A stretch of 64,000 nucleotides of DNA from Candidatus Poribacteria bacterium (lineage in GTDB: Bacteria > Poribacteria > WGA-4E > WGA-3G): contig JAPPCZ010000035.1 in the NCBI GenBank assembly GCA_028824685.1, positions 1-64,000 on the forward strand. The letters run 5' to 3'. Under the pieces are notes generated by a model. That model saw nothing but the letters and a program-made list of their open reading frames with translations, had not been told where the DNA came from and did not search any database. Both the position numbers and the translations under genes were made by a program. Shown here piece after piece: positions 44,702 through 53,427 of this stretch (position 1 is its first letter; every line of letters begins with the position of its first letter).

Positions 44702-45403
44702 ATGAAACATTTTGAATATTTTGATACCATCAAACAAGGTGACTGCATTGCGTTGATGTCGGAAATGCCACCTGAATGTGTTGACCTTATCATAACAGAT
44801 CCACCTTTTGCTATTGACTTTAAGGCTACTCGGCACAACTATAACCGAAAAGGGAGCCGCGTTCTTCAAGGATACAATGAAATTGAAGGGAGTGATTACT
44901 TAACTTTTACACTTGATTGGCTTTCAGAAGCAACAAGAGTTTTAAAAGATTCTGGGAGCATGTATATATTCTCAGGTTGGAATTATCTTAAAGACCTTTT
45001 GATTGCCATTGATGAATGTAAACTCATAACAGTCAACCATCTCATTTGGAAATATCAGTTTGGAGTTGTTACCAAACGTAAGTACGTGACATCTCACTAC
45101 CATTGCCTTTTCTTATGTAAAAACGAAAAAAAACGACAATTTTACCCTTACCGTCGCTTTGATAAAGAAGCAAAGACAGAAAACGGTGGATCCGCACACT
45201 ATAAAGACAAGGAAGATGTCTGGGAAATCAATAGGGAATATTGGCAAGGGGCAGTGAAAACACCAACTAAACTGCCAGCTGAACTCATTGAAAAAATACT
45301 TGATTATTCAAGCCAAAAGGGGGATGTTGTTTTAGATCCGTTTTTGGGTTCAGGACAGGTTGCTGTCGTCAGCAAAATGAAAGGTCGGCAATATAGGTTT
45401 TGA
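44702..45403 (+). CDS. DNA methyltransferase, beta-class, frameshifted near the C-terminus
   Basis: This 233-aa site-specific DNA methyltransferase transfers methyl from S-adenosylmethionine to adenine N6 or cytosine N4. The catalytic motif DPPF is at 33-36 and the AdoMet motif DPFLGSGQ near 212-219. This catalytic-before-binding order defines the beta class. The frame stops at GRQYRF, where relatives read GRQYIGFEI. One frame over, the sequence continues GFEIVPAYYEFARDRL to 45566. A two-base loss in a TATATA-like run, or a one-base gain, would explain it. All catalytic motifs lie before the break, but loss of about 55 C-terminal residues next to motif I may reduce activity. Confidence 0.85.
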   Translation: MKHFEYFDTIKQGDCIALMSEMPPECVDLIITDPPFAIDFKATRHNYNRKGSRVLQGYNEIEGSDYLTFTLDWLSEATRVLKDSGSMYIFSGWNYLKDLLIAIDECKLITVNHLIWKYQFGVVTKRKYVTSHYHCLFLCKNEKKRQFYPYRRFDKEAKTENGGSAHYKDKEDVWEINREYWQGAVKTPTKLPAELIEKILDYSSQKGDVVLDPFLGSGQVAVVSKMKGRQYRF

Positions 45404-45566
45404 GATAGTTCCTGCCTATTATGAATTTGCACGTGACCGTCTTGACTCGGGAAAATACTTAATTCATAAAACAGAAGATGAACCTGAATGGAATTTATTT
45501 TCTAATGAGGAACCACAACGAAAAACAGGCATTGCAATTGCAGAAAGGTGTTCAGGAAATTGTTAA
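45404..45566 (+). pseudogene. Detached C-terminal part of the DNA methyltransferase
   Basis: In the frame shifted by one base, codons from about 45395 read GFEIVPAYYEFARDRL and run without a stop to TAA at 45564-45566. GFEIVPxYxEFAxxRL is the usual sequence after motif I in this methyltransferase group. The last 19 nt overlap the start of the nuclease gene, which implies the intact gene was coupled to it. Confidence 0.75.
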
Positions 45567-46066
45567 AATATCAACTCTTTCCCCGCTCTGTAGGAATAAC
45601 TGACCAGATTCAGCAGGTCATTGAATGTTTTAAACGAGCATACGAAAAAATAAAATCTCCAGAAAACCAACTTAAAAGTAACGAAGTTTTAGATATATTG
45701 AGACCTCATCTTGAGGATATAGAATTTACGGTAGAAACAGGGAAAGCAAGAGGGCAAAAAATACCTGTACCTGTTCTGTTTGGTTTGAATAATACCGTTG
45801 ACCAATCCTTTAATGCAGATGGTATAAGCAATGATGGGAAAATTGTTCTTGAAGTTGAAGCAGGTAGAGCTTATGCCAATTTTGCGTTTTTGAAAGATGT
45901 CTTTCAGGCATCTATGATGTACGGTGTAGAATTTTTAATCTTAGCTGTTAGGAATGATTACAGAGGTAACAACGATTTTGAGAAAGTTTATACGTTTTTA
46001 GAAACGCTATATATCAGCAATCGGTTAGTGTTACCATTGAAAGGTATTATCCTAATCGGATATTAA
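45548..46066 (+). CDS. Putative type II restriction endonuclease
   Basis: This 172-aa protein starts at a GTG overlapping the end of the methyltransferase reading frame. A core like a PD-(D/E)xK nuclease is suggested by FNADGISNDGKIVLEVEAG, with Asp91, Glu102 and Glu104 as possible metal ligands. VEFLILAVRNDYRG and the closing LPLKGIILIGY are further blocks I would expect to be conserved. The position directly behind a DNA methyltransferase is the main support. No characterised enzyme with this exact sequence comes to mind, so the recognition site is unknown. The gene itself is unbroken. Confidence 0.65.
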   Translation: MFRKLLKYQLFPRSVGITDQIQQVIECFKRAYEKIKSPENQLKSNEVLDILRPHLEDIEFTVETGKARGQKIPVPVLFGLNNTVDQSFNADGISNDGKIVLEVEAGRAYANFAFLKDVFQASMMYGVEFLILAVRNDYRGNNDFEKVYTFLETLYISNRLVLPLKGIILIGY

Positions 46067-46089
46067 AATAAACACAGCGAGGTGCCCCC

Positions 46090-47730
46090 ATGCGCAACAG
46101 ATCCCCAACAATCGGCGAATACCTACTCAAAAAACTCGAAAGTTATGACATTGAACACATCTTCGGCATCCCAGGCGATTATGTGCTGCGCTTCTACCAT
46201 CTCATTGAGCAAAGTGAAATTCAACACATCGGCATGACACGCGAAGACGCAGCAGGCTACGCAGCCGATGCCTACGCACGCACAAAAGGCATGGGTGCTG
46301 CGTGTATTACATATTGTGTCGGTGGATTATCAATGGTGAACGCCATCGCGGGGGCTTATGCCGAAAAATCTCCCGTTGTTGTAATTAGCGGAGCACCGGG
46401 TATCAAGGAACGCGGCAAAGATGCACTCCTTCACCACAAAGTCAGAGATTTCCACACACAGCAACGTATCTATGACGAAATAACCGTAGCAACCGCACTA
46501 CTTGATGAACCTTTTACCGCATTCAACGAGATTGACAGCGTGCTTGATGCCGTGTATCACTATAAACGTCCGGGATACATAGAACTCCCGCGTGATATGG
46601 TAGATGTGCGCGGCACGCTCTACCGTCGTCCATCAACTGGTGAGCGCGTAAGCGACCCAGAAACACTGAATGCCGCCATTGACGATGCAGTCAAGTTCAT
46701 CAATCAAAGCAAGAATCCAGTCATTCTCGCGGGTGTGGAACTCCACAGATTTGGATATCAAGGCAAATTACTCAAACTTGTTGATGAAAAACGCATCCCT
46801 GTTGTAGCTACGCTTCTCGGCAAATCTGTAATACCGGAGTCACATCCGCTTTACTTAGGGATTTATGAAGGTGCAATGGGTAGAGGCGAGATTAGAGAAT
46901 TTGTTGAAGATTCCGATTGCGTGATTATCCTCGGTGCGTTCATGACGGATGTGAATCTCGGGATTTACACCGCAAATCTTGACCGGGCACGCTCAATCTA
47001 CGCCACCTCTGAAAAAATCTCTGTCCGATACCACTCTTACGAAACAGTAATGTTTGATGACTTTATTGATGGTCTCATTTCACCACAACTCAAAAGACGA
47101 AAGAAACCGAACTTGGCGTGGGCATTACCAGATGCAGCACCTTTTGAAGTTAAGCCAAACGCACCTCTAACAGTTGAACGCTTGTTCAAACACCTCAATG
47201 AATTTATAAGTGACGAACTTACGGTAATTGCTGATGTCGGAGATAGTCTATTCGGCGCGGCAGAACTGCGAATTCATCAACACACTAATTTTATTAGTCC
47301 TGCCTACTACACCTCAATGGGTTTTGCGGTACCAGCATCTGTTGGTGCACAACTTAGTACACCAAATACCCGTCCACTTGTGATTGTAGGGGATGGTGCT
47401 TTTCAAATGACAGGCACAGAACTATCAACTACCGTTCGTTACGGACTGAATCCGATTGTGCTTCTCTTAAACAACCATGGCTATGGAACGGAACGACATC
47501 TCCTTGAAGGAGATTTCAACGATATCGGGTGTTGGAATTATAGCTGCATGCCCTCACTCTTTAGTTCGGGACGTGGGTTTCACGTGCGAACCGAAGGCGA
47601 ATTTGATGAGGCAATGAAAACTGCCTTAGCTGAAACGCAACAATTTACACTTATTGAGGCAGAACTTGAAAAATTAGATAGGTCCCCAGCACTTGCGCGG
47701 TTAGCAGAGCGAATGTCTGAAACCGTCTAA
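46090..47730 (+). CDS. Thiamine-diphosphate 2-oxoacid decarboxylase (pyruvate/indolepyruvate type)
   Basis: This 546-aa enzyme is of the PDC/IPDC group, which decarboxylates 2-oxoacids to aldehydes. Glu52 in MTREDAAGYAAD is the cofactor-activating glutamate. His115-His116 form the HH pair that is diagnostic of true decarboxylases rather than acetolactate synthases. GDGAFQMTGTE near 434 through LLLNNHGYG is the ThDP-Mg motif. A gaggtg box precedes the ATG. It lies 24 nt after the restriction gene but is probably unrelated to it. Substrate (pyruvate, indolepyruvate or phenylpyruvate) cannot be settled by inspection. Confidence 0.88.
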   Translation: MRNRSPTIGEYLLKKLESYDIEHIFGIPGDYVLRFYHLIEQSEIQHIGMTREDAAGYAADAYARTKGMGAACITYCVGGLSMVNAIAGAYAEKSPVVVISGAPGIKERGKDALLHHKVRDFHTQQRIYDEITVATALLDEPFTAFNEIDSVLDAVYHYKRPGYIELPRDMVDVRGTLYRRPSTGERVSDPETLNAAIDDAVKFINQSKNPVILAGVELHRFGYQGKLLKLVDEKRIPVVATLLGKSVIPESHPLYLGIYEGAMGRGEIREFVEDSDCVIILGAFMTDVNLGIYTANLDRARSIYATSEKISVRYHSYETVMFDDFIDGLISPQLKRRKKPNLAWALPDAAPFEVKPNAPLTVERLFKHLNEFISDELTVIADVGDSLFGAAELRIHQHTNFISPAYYTSMGFAVPASVGAQLSTPNTRPLVIVGDGAFQMTGTELSTTVRYGLNPIVLLLNNHGYGTERHLLEGDFNDIGCWNYSCMPSLFSSGRGFHVRTEGEFDEAMKTALAETQQFTLIEAELEKLDRSPALARLAERMSETV

Positions 47731-47787
47731 TGCGATGACTTTTAATGGTGATAAGCACTCTATAGGACCAATTTGTGGTGTTTCTCC

Positions 47788-47847
47788 GTAGGTCGGGTAG
47801 AGCTTGCGAAACCCGACATGGTAATAGGCACACTCCGTGTGCCGTCC
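47788..47847. repeat. Family C repeat joined to family B repeat
   Basis: Family C (gtaggtcgggtagagcttgc, 47788 on) runs into family B (aggcacactccgtgtgccgt, 47827 on). The gap 47731-47984 between two convergent genes shows no gene. Confidence 0.7.
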
Positions 47848-47984
47848 GTCATTTTCTGAACCAAGATTTACGGGTTTACAGAGTAGAAATTTATAGCACT
47901 TATAACAATCAACTTTGGCTAAAATCTTCATAAGAAATAATCTTGATAATCTAAAAATCCTGTAAATCCTGGTTCAGACGATAC

Positions 47985-48788
47985 TTACAACGCATCAATC
48001 TTCTCTTGCAAAAATTTCACACAGAAAGGCACCTGTTCTTCAGAAAGCCCATGCAGAACTACCGCGCCATCATAACCACACTGCTTCAGCAAACCGAGAT
48101 ATTGATCGTAATCCAGCAATCCTGTGCCAGCAGCAAGATGTCCAGCATGCCCATCCCGATCCAAATCCTTCGCGTGTGCAAGCGCAATATCATCACCAAG
48201 CAACGCAAACGCCTCATCAAGGATTTCACGCATCTTTGACAACTCACCTTTATGGAAGATATTCGCGCCATCCATACAAACCTTTAGGTAAGGGGATTGC
48301 ATCTCATCAAGTAGTCTGCGCGCTTTCTGAGCCGAGTCAATCACATTTGACACTTCCGGTTCAAACGCCAATGTTACCTTGTATTCCTCAGCAACCATCA
48401 ACGCCTTTTCCATTGATTCAACAAGGTCTTTCCATGCAGATGTTGAGTTGTTATCAGGATGCGCGCGCCACATACTCTGTGGGTCACGAGAACCAGTGCA
48501 AAGTGTAATGATAGATGTCCCAAGTGCTGCGCACTGCTCAGCAACATAACGTAACATATCCAAGCCTGCATGACGTTTCTCAACATCAGGGTCGATCATG
48601 TTGTAAGTGCCGGAAAGTGCCGAGATCGTAATCTGCCGCGCATCCAACTCTTTGCGAATTTCTGCAAGTGAAGGAACATCTGTGGACAGATGGTACTGTA
48701 GGTAGTGAATACCGTGTGTGACCACAGCATCAAGCGTTTCTGCCAGCGTTCCGCGTCGAATCGTTCCCTCCATCAGACCAACATGCAT
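47985..48788 (-). CDS. Sugar phosphate isomerase/epimerase (xylose isomerase-like TIM barrel)
   Basis: This 267-aa protein is of the AP endonuclease 2/IolE/hydroxypyruvate isomerase superfamily. Candidate metal ligands are the Glu of LAFEPEVSN, the Asp of KVCMDGANI and the His of ALAHAKDLD; these positions match the family pattern. Members epimerise or isomerise sugars and inositol derivatives. It is transcribed divergently from two further isomerases (48968 and 49769), and all three are only distantly related, so they may serve successive steps of one pathway. The substrate is unknown. Confidence 0.87.
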   Translation of the reverse strand: MHVGLMEGTIRRGTLAETLDAVVTHGIHYLQYHLSTDVPSLAEIRKELDARQITISALSGTYNMIDPDVEKRHAGLDMLRYVAEQCAALGTSIITLCTGSRDPQSMWRAHPDNNSTSAWKDLVESMEKALMVAEEYKVTLAFEPEVSNVIDSAQKARRLLDEMQSPYLKVCMDGANIFHKGELSKMREILDEAFALLGDDIALAHAKDLDRDGHAGHLAAGTGLLDYDQYLGLLKQCGYDGAVVLHGLSEEQVPFCVKFLQEKIDAL

Positions 48789-48866
48789 AAACTGCTCCTA
48801 TAGTATAATTGGTGATAAGCCTATCCTAAAACGAAAATATATAGTTAGGAATCATAATATCCTTAC

Positions 48867-48895
48867 TTGACTAAACGACGTTTCAATGGTAGCAT
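48867..48895 (+). promoter_or_regulatory. Putative promoter of the isomerase pair
   Basis: TTGACT (48867-48872), 17 nt, TAGCAT (48890-48895) lie about 70 nt before the ATG at 48968 within the divergent gap 48789-48952. The -10 box is a moderate match. Confidence 0.45.
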
Positions 48896-48967
48896 ATTAT
48901 TTATTGAAATACCAATTCTATTAATATTTTTAATGTATACCTCAGTCAAAACATGAAAGGGAAAATT

Positions 48968-49744
48968 ATGGCAAGAGTACCAATTGGTTTAGAGTTATTT
49001 TCTGTCCGCAATGAGTTAGCAGAAGATGCCCGCGGCACAATAAAAGCAGTCGCAGAAATGGGATACGAGGGCGTAGAATTCGCAGGTCCACCACAACATT
49101 CCGCGGAAGAGCTGAAAGGTTATCTTGACGAATTCGGTTTGGTCTGCTGTGGATGGCACACACCGTTCAACCTCGTTCAAGAGGACACCCTCGCTGACAC
49201 GATTGAATTCAACAAAGTGCTTGAAAATCGCTATGTTATTATTCCGGGTATCCCAGGAGAACTTCGGCAATCACGGGCAGATTGGTTGAAGTTAGCAGAT
49301 TTCTTCAATGACCTCGCTGATAAACTTGAACCACACGGCATGGTAACAGGCTATCATAACCATCACGTTGAGTTCTCACCAATGGATGGTGAAATTCAGT
49401 GGGACACCTTCTTTGGAAATACAAACGATGGCGTTGTGATGCAACTGGATATGGGAAATGCTCTTAATGGTGGTGCTGATCTCGTTGCTATTCTGGAGAA
49501 ATATCCGGGGCGTGCAGGAACCGTGCATCTCAAACCTTATACAATATCAGACAATGACGAGGGTGGACATGCTGGATTCCGTCCAATTATCGGCGAAGAT
49601 AGCGTGCCGTGGTCAGAGATTTTCCGTGTCTGCGAAACGACGGGCGGTACGGAATGGTATATCGTTGAATACGAAAGTGATGCCTTTCCACCTTTAGAGG
49701 CAGTGGAACGTTGTCTAAAAGCACTAAAAGGAATGGGTAAGTAA
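48968..49744 (+). CDS. Sugar phosphate isomerase/epimerase (TIM barrel)
   Basis: This protein is 258 aa from the ATG at 48968, which follows gaaaggg; an in-frame ATG at 48953 lacks a site. It opens VPIGLELFSVRNELAEDARGTIKAVAEMGYEGVEF, the first strand and helix of the IolE/hydroxypyruvate-isomerase-like fold (quoted here as the block near residues 4-38). Candidate ligands are the His in GYHNHHVEF, the Asp in MQLDMGNAL, the His in GTVHLKPY and the Glu in YIVEYES. The next isomerase follows after 24 nt, so they are one operon. It probably acts on a sugar or keto-sugar taken up by the cell. Confidence 0.9.
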   Translation: MARVPIGLELFSVRNELAEDARGTIKAVAEMGYEGVEFAGPPQHSAEELKGYLDEFGLVCCGWHTPFNLVQEDTLADTIEFNKVLENRYVIIPGIPGELRQSRADWLKLADFFNDLADKLEPHGMVTGYHNHHVEFSPMDGEIQWDTFFGNTNDGVVMQLDMGNALNGGADLVAILEKYPGRAGTVHLKPYTISDNDEGGHAGFRPIIGEDSVPWSEIFRVCETTGGTEWYIVEYESDAFPPLEAVERCLKALKGMGK

Positions 49745-49768
49745 TTTGGTTTTGGTGGGAAGATATTT

Positions 49769-50530
49769 ATGAAAACCTATTGTGCAAGTACCCTCCCATT
49801 TTCTCCTTATAGTTTAAAAGAGTTTGTGGGCGAGTTATCCCAAAATGGTATATCTGCCATTGAACTCGCCCAAGCCCATTTCTCAGATGTGGAAGCAGAA
49901 ACGATTGCCGAACTTCGAGAAGAAACCGGACTCCATTTCAAATCTTTGCTGAGCACGGTACGGGTTGACGCGCCAGATGGACTTGAAGCACAAATCTCGA
50001 TTCTCAACACTGCCCAAAGGCTTGGAATTCCAATAGTCAGCATAGCGAGCGGTGGAAGTGAAAACGCCACTGCTCACGAAATTGACACAATTATTGATCA
50101 TCTCAAAACGGTCACCACAGAAGCGCAGACTCGTAATCTGACTCTCGCTCTCTATGCACACGAAGGTAGCCTGGCTTACAACATTGAAAGCACACAGCAA
50201 ATCTTCAATGCAATTCCCTCCGAAAACTTCGGTTTTTACTACAGTCCGTTTCATTTCTATCGTGCTGGGGATAACCCAGTTATTGCCTTGCAAACCTTGT
50301 CAGAACGGTTAAATAGCGTCTATTTCAACTGTGGTGTTGATTCGCAGACTGGAAGCGAACCGTTCTGGGCTCCAGAGATGGATTTTAGCACCATCTGTAA
50401 GGAAATAGAACGGGTCGGCTACGATCAGGAAATTATGCTTATCTATTTAGGATTGAAAGCGAATACGTCACAACCAATCATTAAAGGTGTTTCAAACGCA
50501 CGCGCAAAGTTAGAAACCTATTTTAGTTAG
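49769..50530 (+). CDS. Sugar isomerase-like TIM-barrel protein
   Basis: This 253-aa protein belongs to the same superfamily as the two neighbours but is more divergent. It opens YCASTLPFSPYSLKEFVG and has LALYAHEGSLAYN and MLIYLGLKA. The metal-ligand pattern is weaker: the usual Asp in the central strand is replaced by a FYYSPFHFY stretch, and the final Glu is not obvious. It may be a variant with different chemistry or a non-catalytic member. It is 24 nt downstream of the 48968 gene and no promoter lies between. Confidence 0.75.
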   Translation: MKTYCASTLPFSPYSLKEFVGELSQNGISAIELAQAHFSDVEAETIAELREETGLHFKSLLSTVRVDAPDGLEAQISILNTAQRLGIPIVSIASGGSENATAHEIDTIIDHLKTVTTEAQTRNLTLALYAHEGSLAYNIESTQQIFNAIPSENFGFYYSPFHFYRAGDNPVIALQTLSERLNSVYFNCGVDSQTGSEPFWAPEMDFSTICKEIERVGYDQEIMLIYLGLKANTSQPIIKGVSNARAKLETYFS

Positions 50531-50636
50531 GGAAACCTTGTTGTTCTATTTACACGTTACACGAATTAAAAAGATAAATACCTTAGGTTAGGTAGGACAC
50601 CGTGAAACCAGGCATGTCAATTTTGTGTTGATTTAA

Positions 50637-50706
50637 AGGTAGTAGGCACACTCCGTGTGCCGTACACCCGATTTGTTTACGGCACACGGAGTGTGCCTAC
50701 TACTTT
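50637..50706. repeat. Family B inverted pair
   Basis: Arms from gtagtaggcacactccgtgt and its reverse complement face each other around a short spacer. They lie in the 638-bp gap 50531-51168. The rest of that gap has a family F fragment near 50762-50790 and AT-rich sequence that likely carries the promoter of the sigma-factor gene, but no box is clear enough to call. Confidence 0.75.
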
Positions 50707-51168
50707 GCAGATGTAATATCGGAGTTGAAAACTTCTCCTACAGAATGTAAAAGACACCAAGTTACATACGCGCATTCAGCGTTGATTCGTGAATCTTTGT
50801 TGAAATAAAAACATACTCACCCTACTTCCACAAAAACAGATCCAATTTCTTAAATTAATCTCAGGGGTGTATGCCGTGAGACCCACACTTTTATATCTGC
50901 ATTATAATCACTAAACCTAATCCTTACAGAAAAATTGCTAAAAATTCTGATAATTTCATTTTTTTTCGGATTATGCACGTTTTCTACACCAAAATTACGT
51001 CTTTAGATAATCAAATGATAAAATAGTTGCGTTTATGATTTTGGTTTGTGTCAATCGGTATCTAATTGAAGATAAACGAATGACATTAATTTTAACACAG
51101 CGCGCAAAGTGATATGAAGAATTAGCAGAAATCCAATCGTTTAAGTTGACCTATTACGGAGCATTCTG

Positions 51169-53361
51169 ATGGAGAAAGATGACGTTCAGTTGATTCACAG
51201 CATTTTGTCTGGCGATGATGAAGCGTTCGGCACGTTAGTTCAAAAATACCAAAAGAGTGTCCACGCGCTTGCGTGGCGGAAGATCGGTGATTTTCACTAT
51301 GCTGAGGAGATTACGCAAGACACCTTCTTACAAGCATATAAGAAACTCTCAACACTCAAGGATCCCAATCAATTTGCTGGATGGTTGTATGTCATAGCGA
51401 ATCGGCTTTGCATAGATTGGATGCGAAAGCGAAAACCTGCACAGCAATCGCTGGAGAACATGGCTGTGAAAGCAATAGATAAGTTAACTTATGAACGATA
51501 TGTATTAGAACAGCGCGAGACAGAAGCGGCGGAGTTTCGTTATGAGATCGTCAAGAGACTTCTGGAAAAGTTACCAGAAAGTGAACGCACTGTGGTGACG
51601 CTGTACTATCTCGGTGAAATGACAGCGAAAGAGATCGGTAAATTCTTGGGTGTGTCGGTGAACACGATCACAAGTCGACTCAAGCGGGCACGAGAACGTT
51701 TAAAAGCATCAGAAGAACTCTTGATTAACGACACGTTTGGCGGTTTGCAATTGCCTAACAGCATATTAGAGAACATCATGCGGCAAGTTGCTGACATAAA
51801 CCCGGTCCCAGCACCATCTGGAAAACCTTTGCTCCCATGGATGGCTTTCAGTGCAGCTACGGTTTTGGTGATATTGCTGCTTGGTATGAGCAATCAATAT
51901 CTTGCCAGATTTCAGAGACCGTATAGTTTTGAGGCACAGTCCGAACCTGCTATTGAAATCATAGAGGCACTTACCATTCTTGATACTGACGCAAAACCAA
52001 CTGTGCGAAGTCAAGTTGGAAGGATTGACGCTCTTGATAAAAGCAATAGCACCGGATCACAAGTTTCTGAAGAAGTTTCACCACCTAACGCCTCTGAAGA
52101 TTTTCCAATGATTGCTGCTTCTAATGGGCAACCTAAAGTGACACGATTTACTTTAAGCAATGGTATCCGTGTTGTCAATCTCCATGTTGAGAACTCTAAG
52201 GATGTCGGTATTTTCAGTTATTTACCCCTTGGGCTCGTCAATGATGGAAAAGCAAAGGCACAGTGGAGCAATCTAATTATGCGTCTATCAATCCGAACTT
52301 CAGGTCCCTTTGATTACAAGACAAGTAGTGCAGAAACAATGGCAGACAATATACGCTTGGAGTTTCGGGGGAACACAGATACATGGACACAAGGTTTGGA
52401 TCGCCATGCGAAATGGCTTTCCGGACTACCGTTTTCAGCAGAAAGTCTCGCTAAAGCTGTCCCGAATGCTTTGGCCGAGTTTGGTTATATTGAAGAGAAC
52501 TTGGCAACGCATAAGTTAGCACATGCAGCGTGGAATCAAGTCTTTCGGCATGGCGAAACCGATATTACGATGCGCAAGAACATTCAGTCAGCGCAACTGA
52601 GTGAACTCCAAGAATATCGCGACCAGCATTTAGTCCAGGCAGATCGTGTCCTTTTATGTGTCATTGGAGGCGTTGATCCCGATACTCTGAAAGATACTAT
52701 GGAAAAACAATTGGGCGCTATCCATTTACCTAAGAAGACGCTACCCCATCCAACAGTATCTCCAGAGTTCGCAAAAGACCAAAGCGTTACTTGGGGTGTC
52801 AATGTAACGCATTATGTAGAAACCTACACGATTCCTCGTCCAGAAAACGAAGACTACCCAGCACTCTATGTCGCGAGTGTGCTTTTGCGGTTAGCTTACA
52901 TGCAGGACGATCGATTAAAAGAAACAACAGGTCACACTTACTGTGGGGTCGACCTCGTCACGCCTGAACAGGTATACTTTTACGTCAGTGCGTCACTCAA
53001 GCCGGAGGCAGATATAGAAAAGGTAAAACAACGGATTCGGCAGTTAATGAACCCGTTAAAGCAATCCGAAAATAATCCTCAAGTTCCTATGATTGCCCAG
53101 TCTCTTTCCAAAGAACTCAGCACACCACCGGATATGGCAACACTAATGCAGCAAAAACCTGAGCATGTGACAGAGACTTACATGCTCCTTCAACTTGGTG
53201 TAAGTTGGGGAATAGTGGAATACCAATATGGTGAAACCATGTCGCAACTTGCAAAGGCATTTGCTGATGTTTCCGCTGCTGATGTTGCCAGTGTTGTCAG
53301 CCGATACTTAACTGATGAGAATCGCAGGACGTTAGTTCTCTCGCCACGTGCATCGGAATAA
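51169..53361 (+). CDS. ECF sigma factor fused to a membrane helix and degenerate M16 peptidase domain
   Basis: This 730-aa protein begins with a complete ECF sigma factor: region 2 at about 22-90 (AEEITQDTFLQAYKKL, GWLYVIANRLCIDWMRKRK) and region 4 at about 126-180 (LPESERTVVTLYYLGEMTAKEIG, ITSRLKRARERL). One membrane helix follows (about 222-240). An extracytoplasmic linker then leads into a two-lobed M16/insulinase-like domain (about 323-725, opening VTRFTLSNGIRVV). The zinc motif HxxEH is replaced by Gln365-Trp-Ser-Asn368-Leu369, so it cannot be an active M16 protease. No anti-sigma gene is adjacent. The simplest reading is a one-protein transmembrane switch whose outer pseudoprotease senses a ligand and controls the inner sigma domain. 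That mechanism is inference. Confidence 0.88.
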   Translation: MEKDDVQLIHSILSGDDEAFGTLVQKYQKSVHALAWRKIGDFHYAEEITQDTFLQAYKKLSTLKDPNQFAGWLYVIANRLCIDWMRKRKPAQQSLENMAVKAIDKLTYERYVLEQRETEAAEFRYEIVKRLLEKLPESERTVVTLYYLGEMTAKEIGKFLGVSVNTITSRLKRARERLKASEELLINDTFGGLQLPNSILENIMRQVADINPVPAPSGKPLLPWMAFSAATVLVILLLGMSNQYLARFQRPYSFEAQSEPAIEIIEALTILDTDAKPTVRSQVGRIDALDKSNSTGSQVSEEVSPPNASEDFPMIAASNGQPKVTRFTLSNGIRVVNLHVENSKDVGIFSYLPLGLVNDGKAKAQWSNLIMRLSIRTSGPFDYKTSSAETMADNIRLEFRGNTDTWTQGLDRHAKWLSGLPFSAESLAKAVPNALAEFGYIEENLATHKLAHAAWNQVFRHGETDITMRKNIQSAQLSELQEYRDQHLVQADRVLLCVIGGVDPDTLKDTMEKQLGAIHLPKKTLPHPTVSPEFAKDQSVTWGVNVTHYVETYTIPRPENEDYPALYVASVLLRLAYMQDDRLKETTGHTYCGVDLVTPEQVYFYVSASLKPEADIEKVKQRIRQLMNPLKQSENNPQVPMIAQSLSKELSTPPDMATLMQQKPEHVTETYMLLQLGVSWGIVEYQYGETMSQLAKAFADVSAADVASVVSRYLTDENRRTLVLSPRASE

Positions 53362-53427
53362 TTTGAATGAGGAATAAGCAGATGCCTACTTTAAGCATTC
53401 AAGACGCAAGTTCGCAAGCTGCAACGT

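Noticed and set aside
45385..45403. Programmed frameshift in the methyltransferase
   Set aside because: No slippery heptamer, stimulatory hairpin or internal Shine-Dalgarno is visible; an indel in a TA run is simpler.
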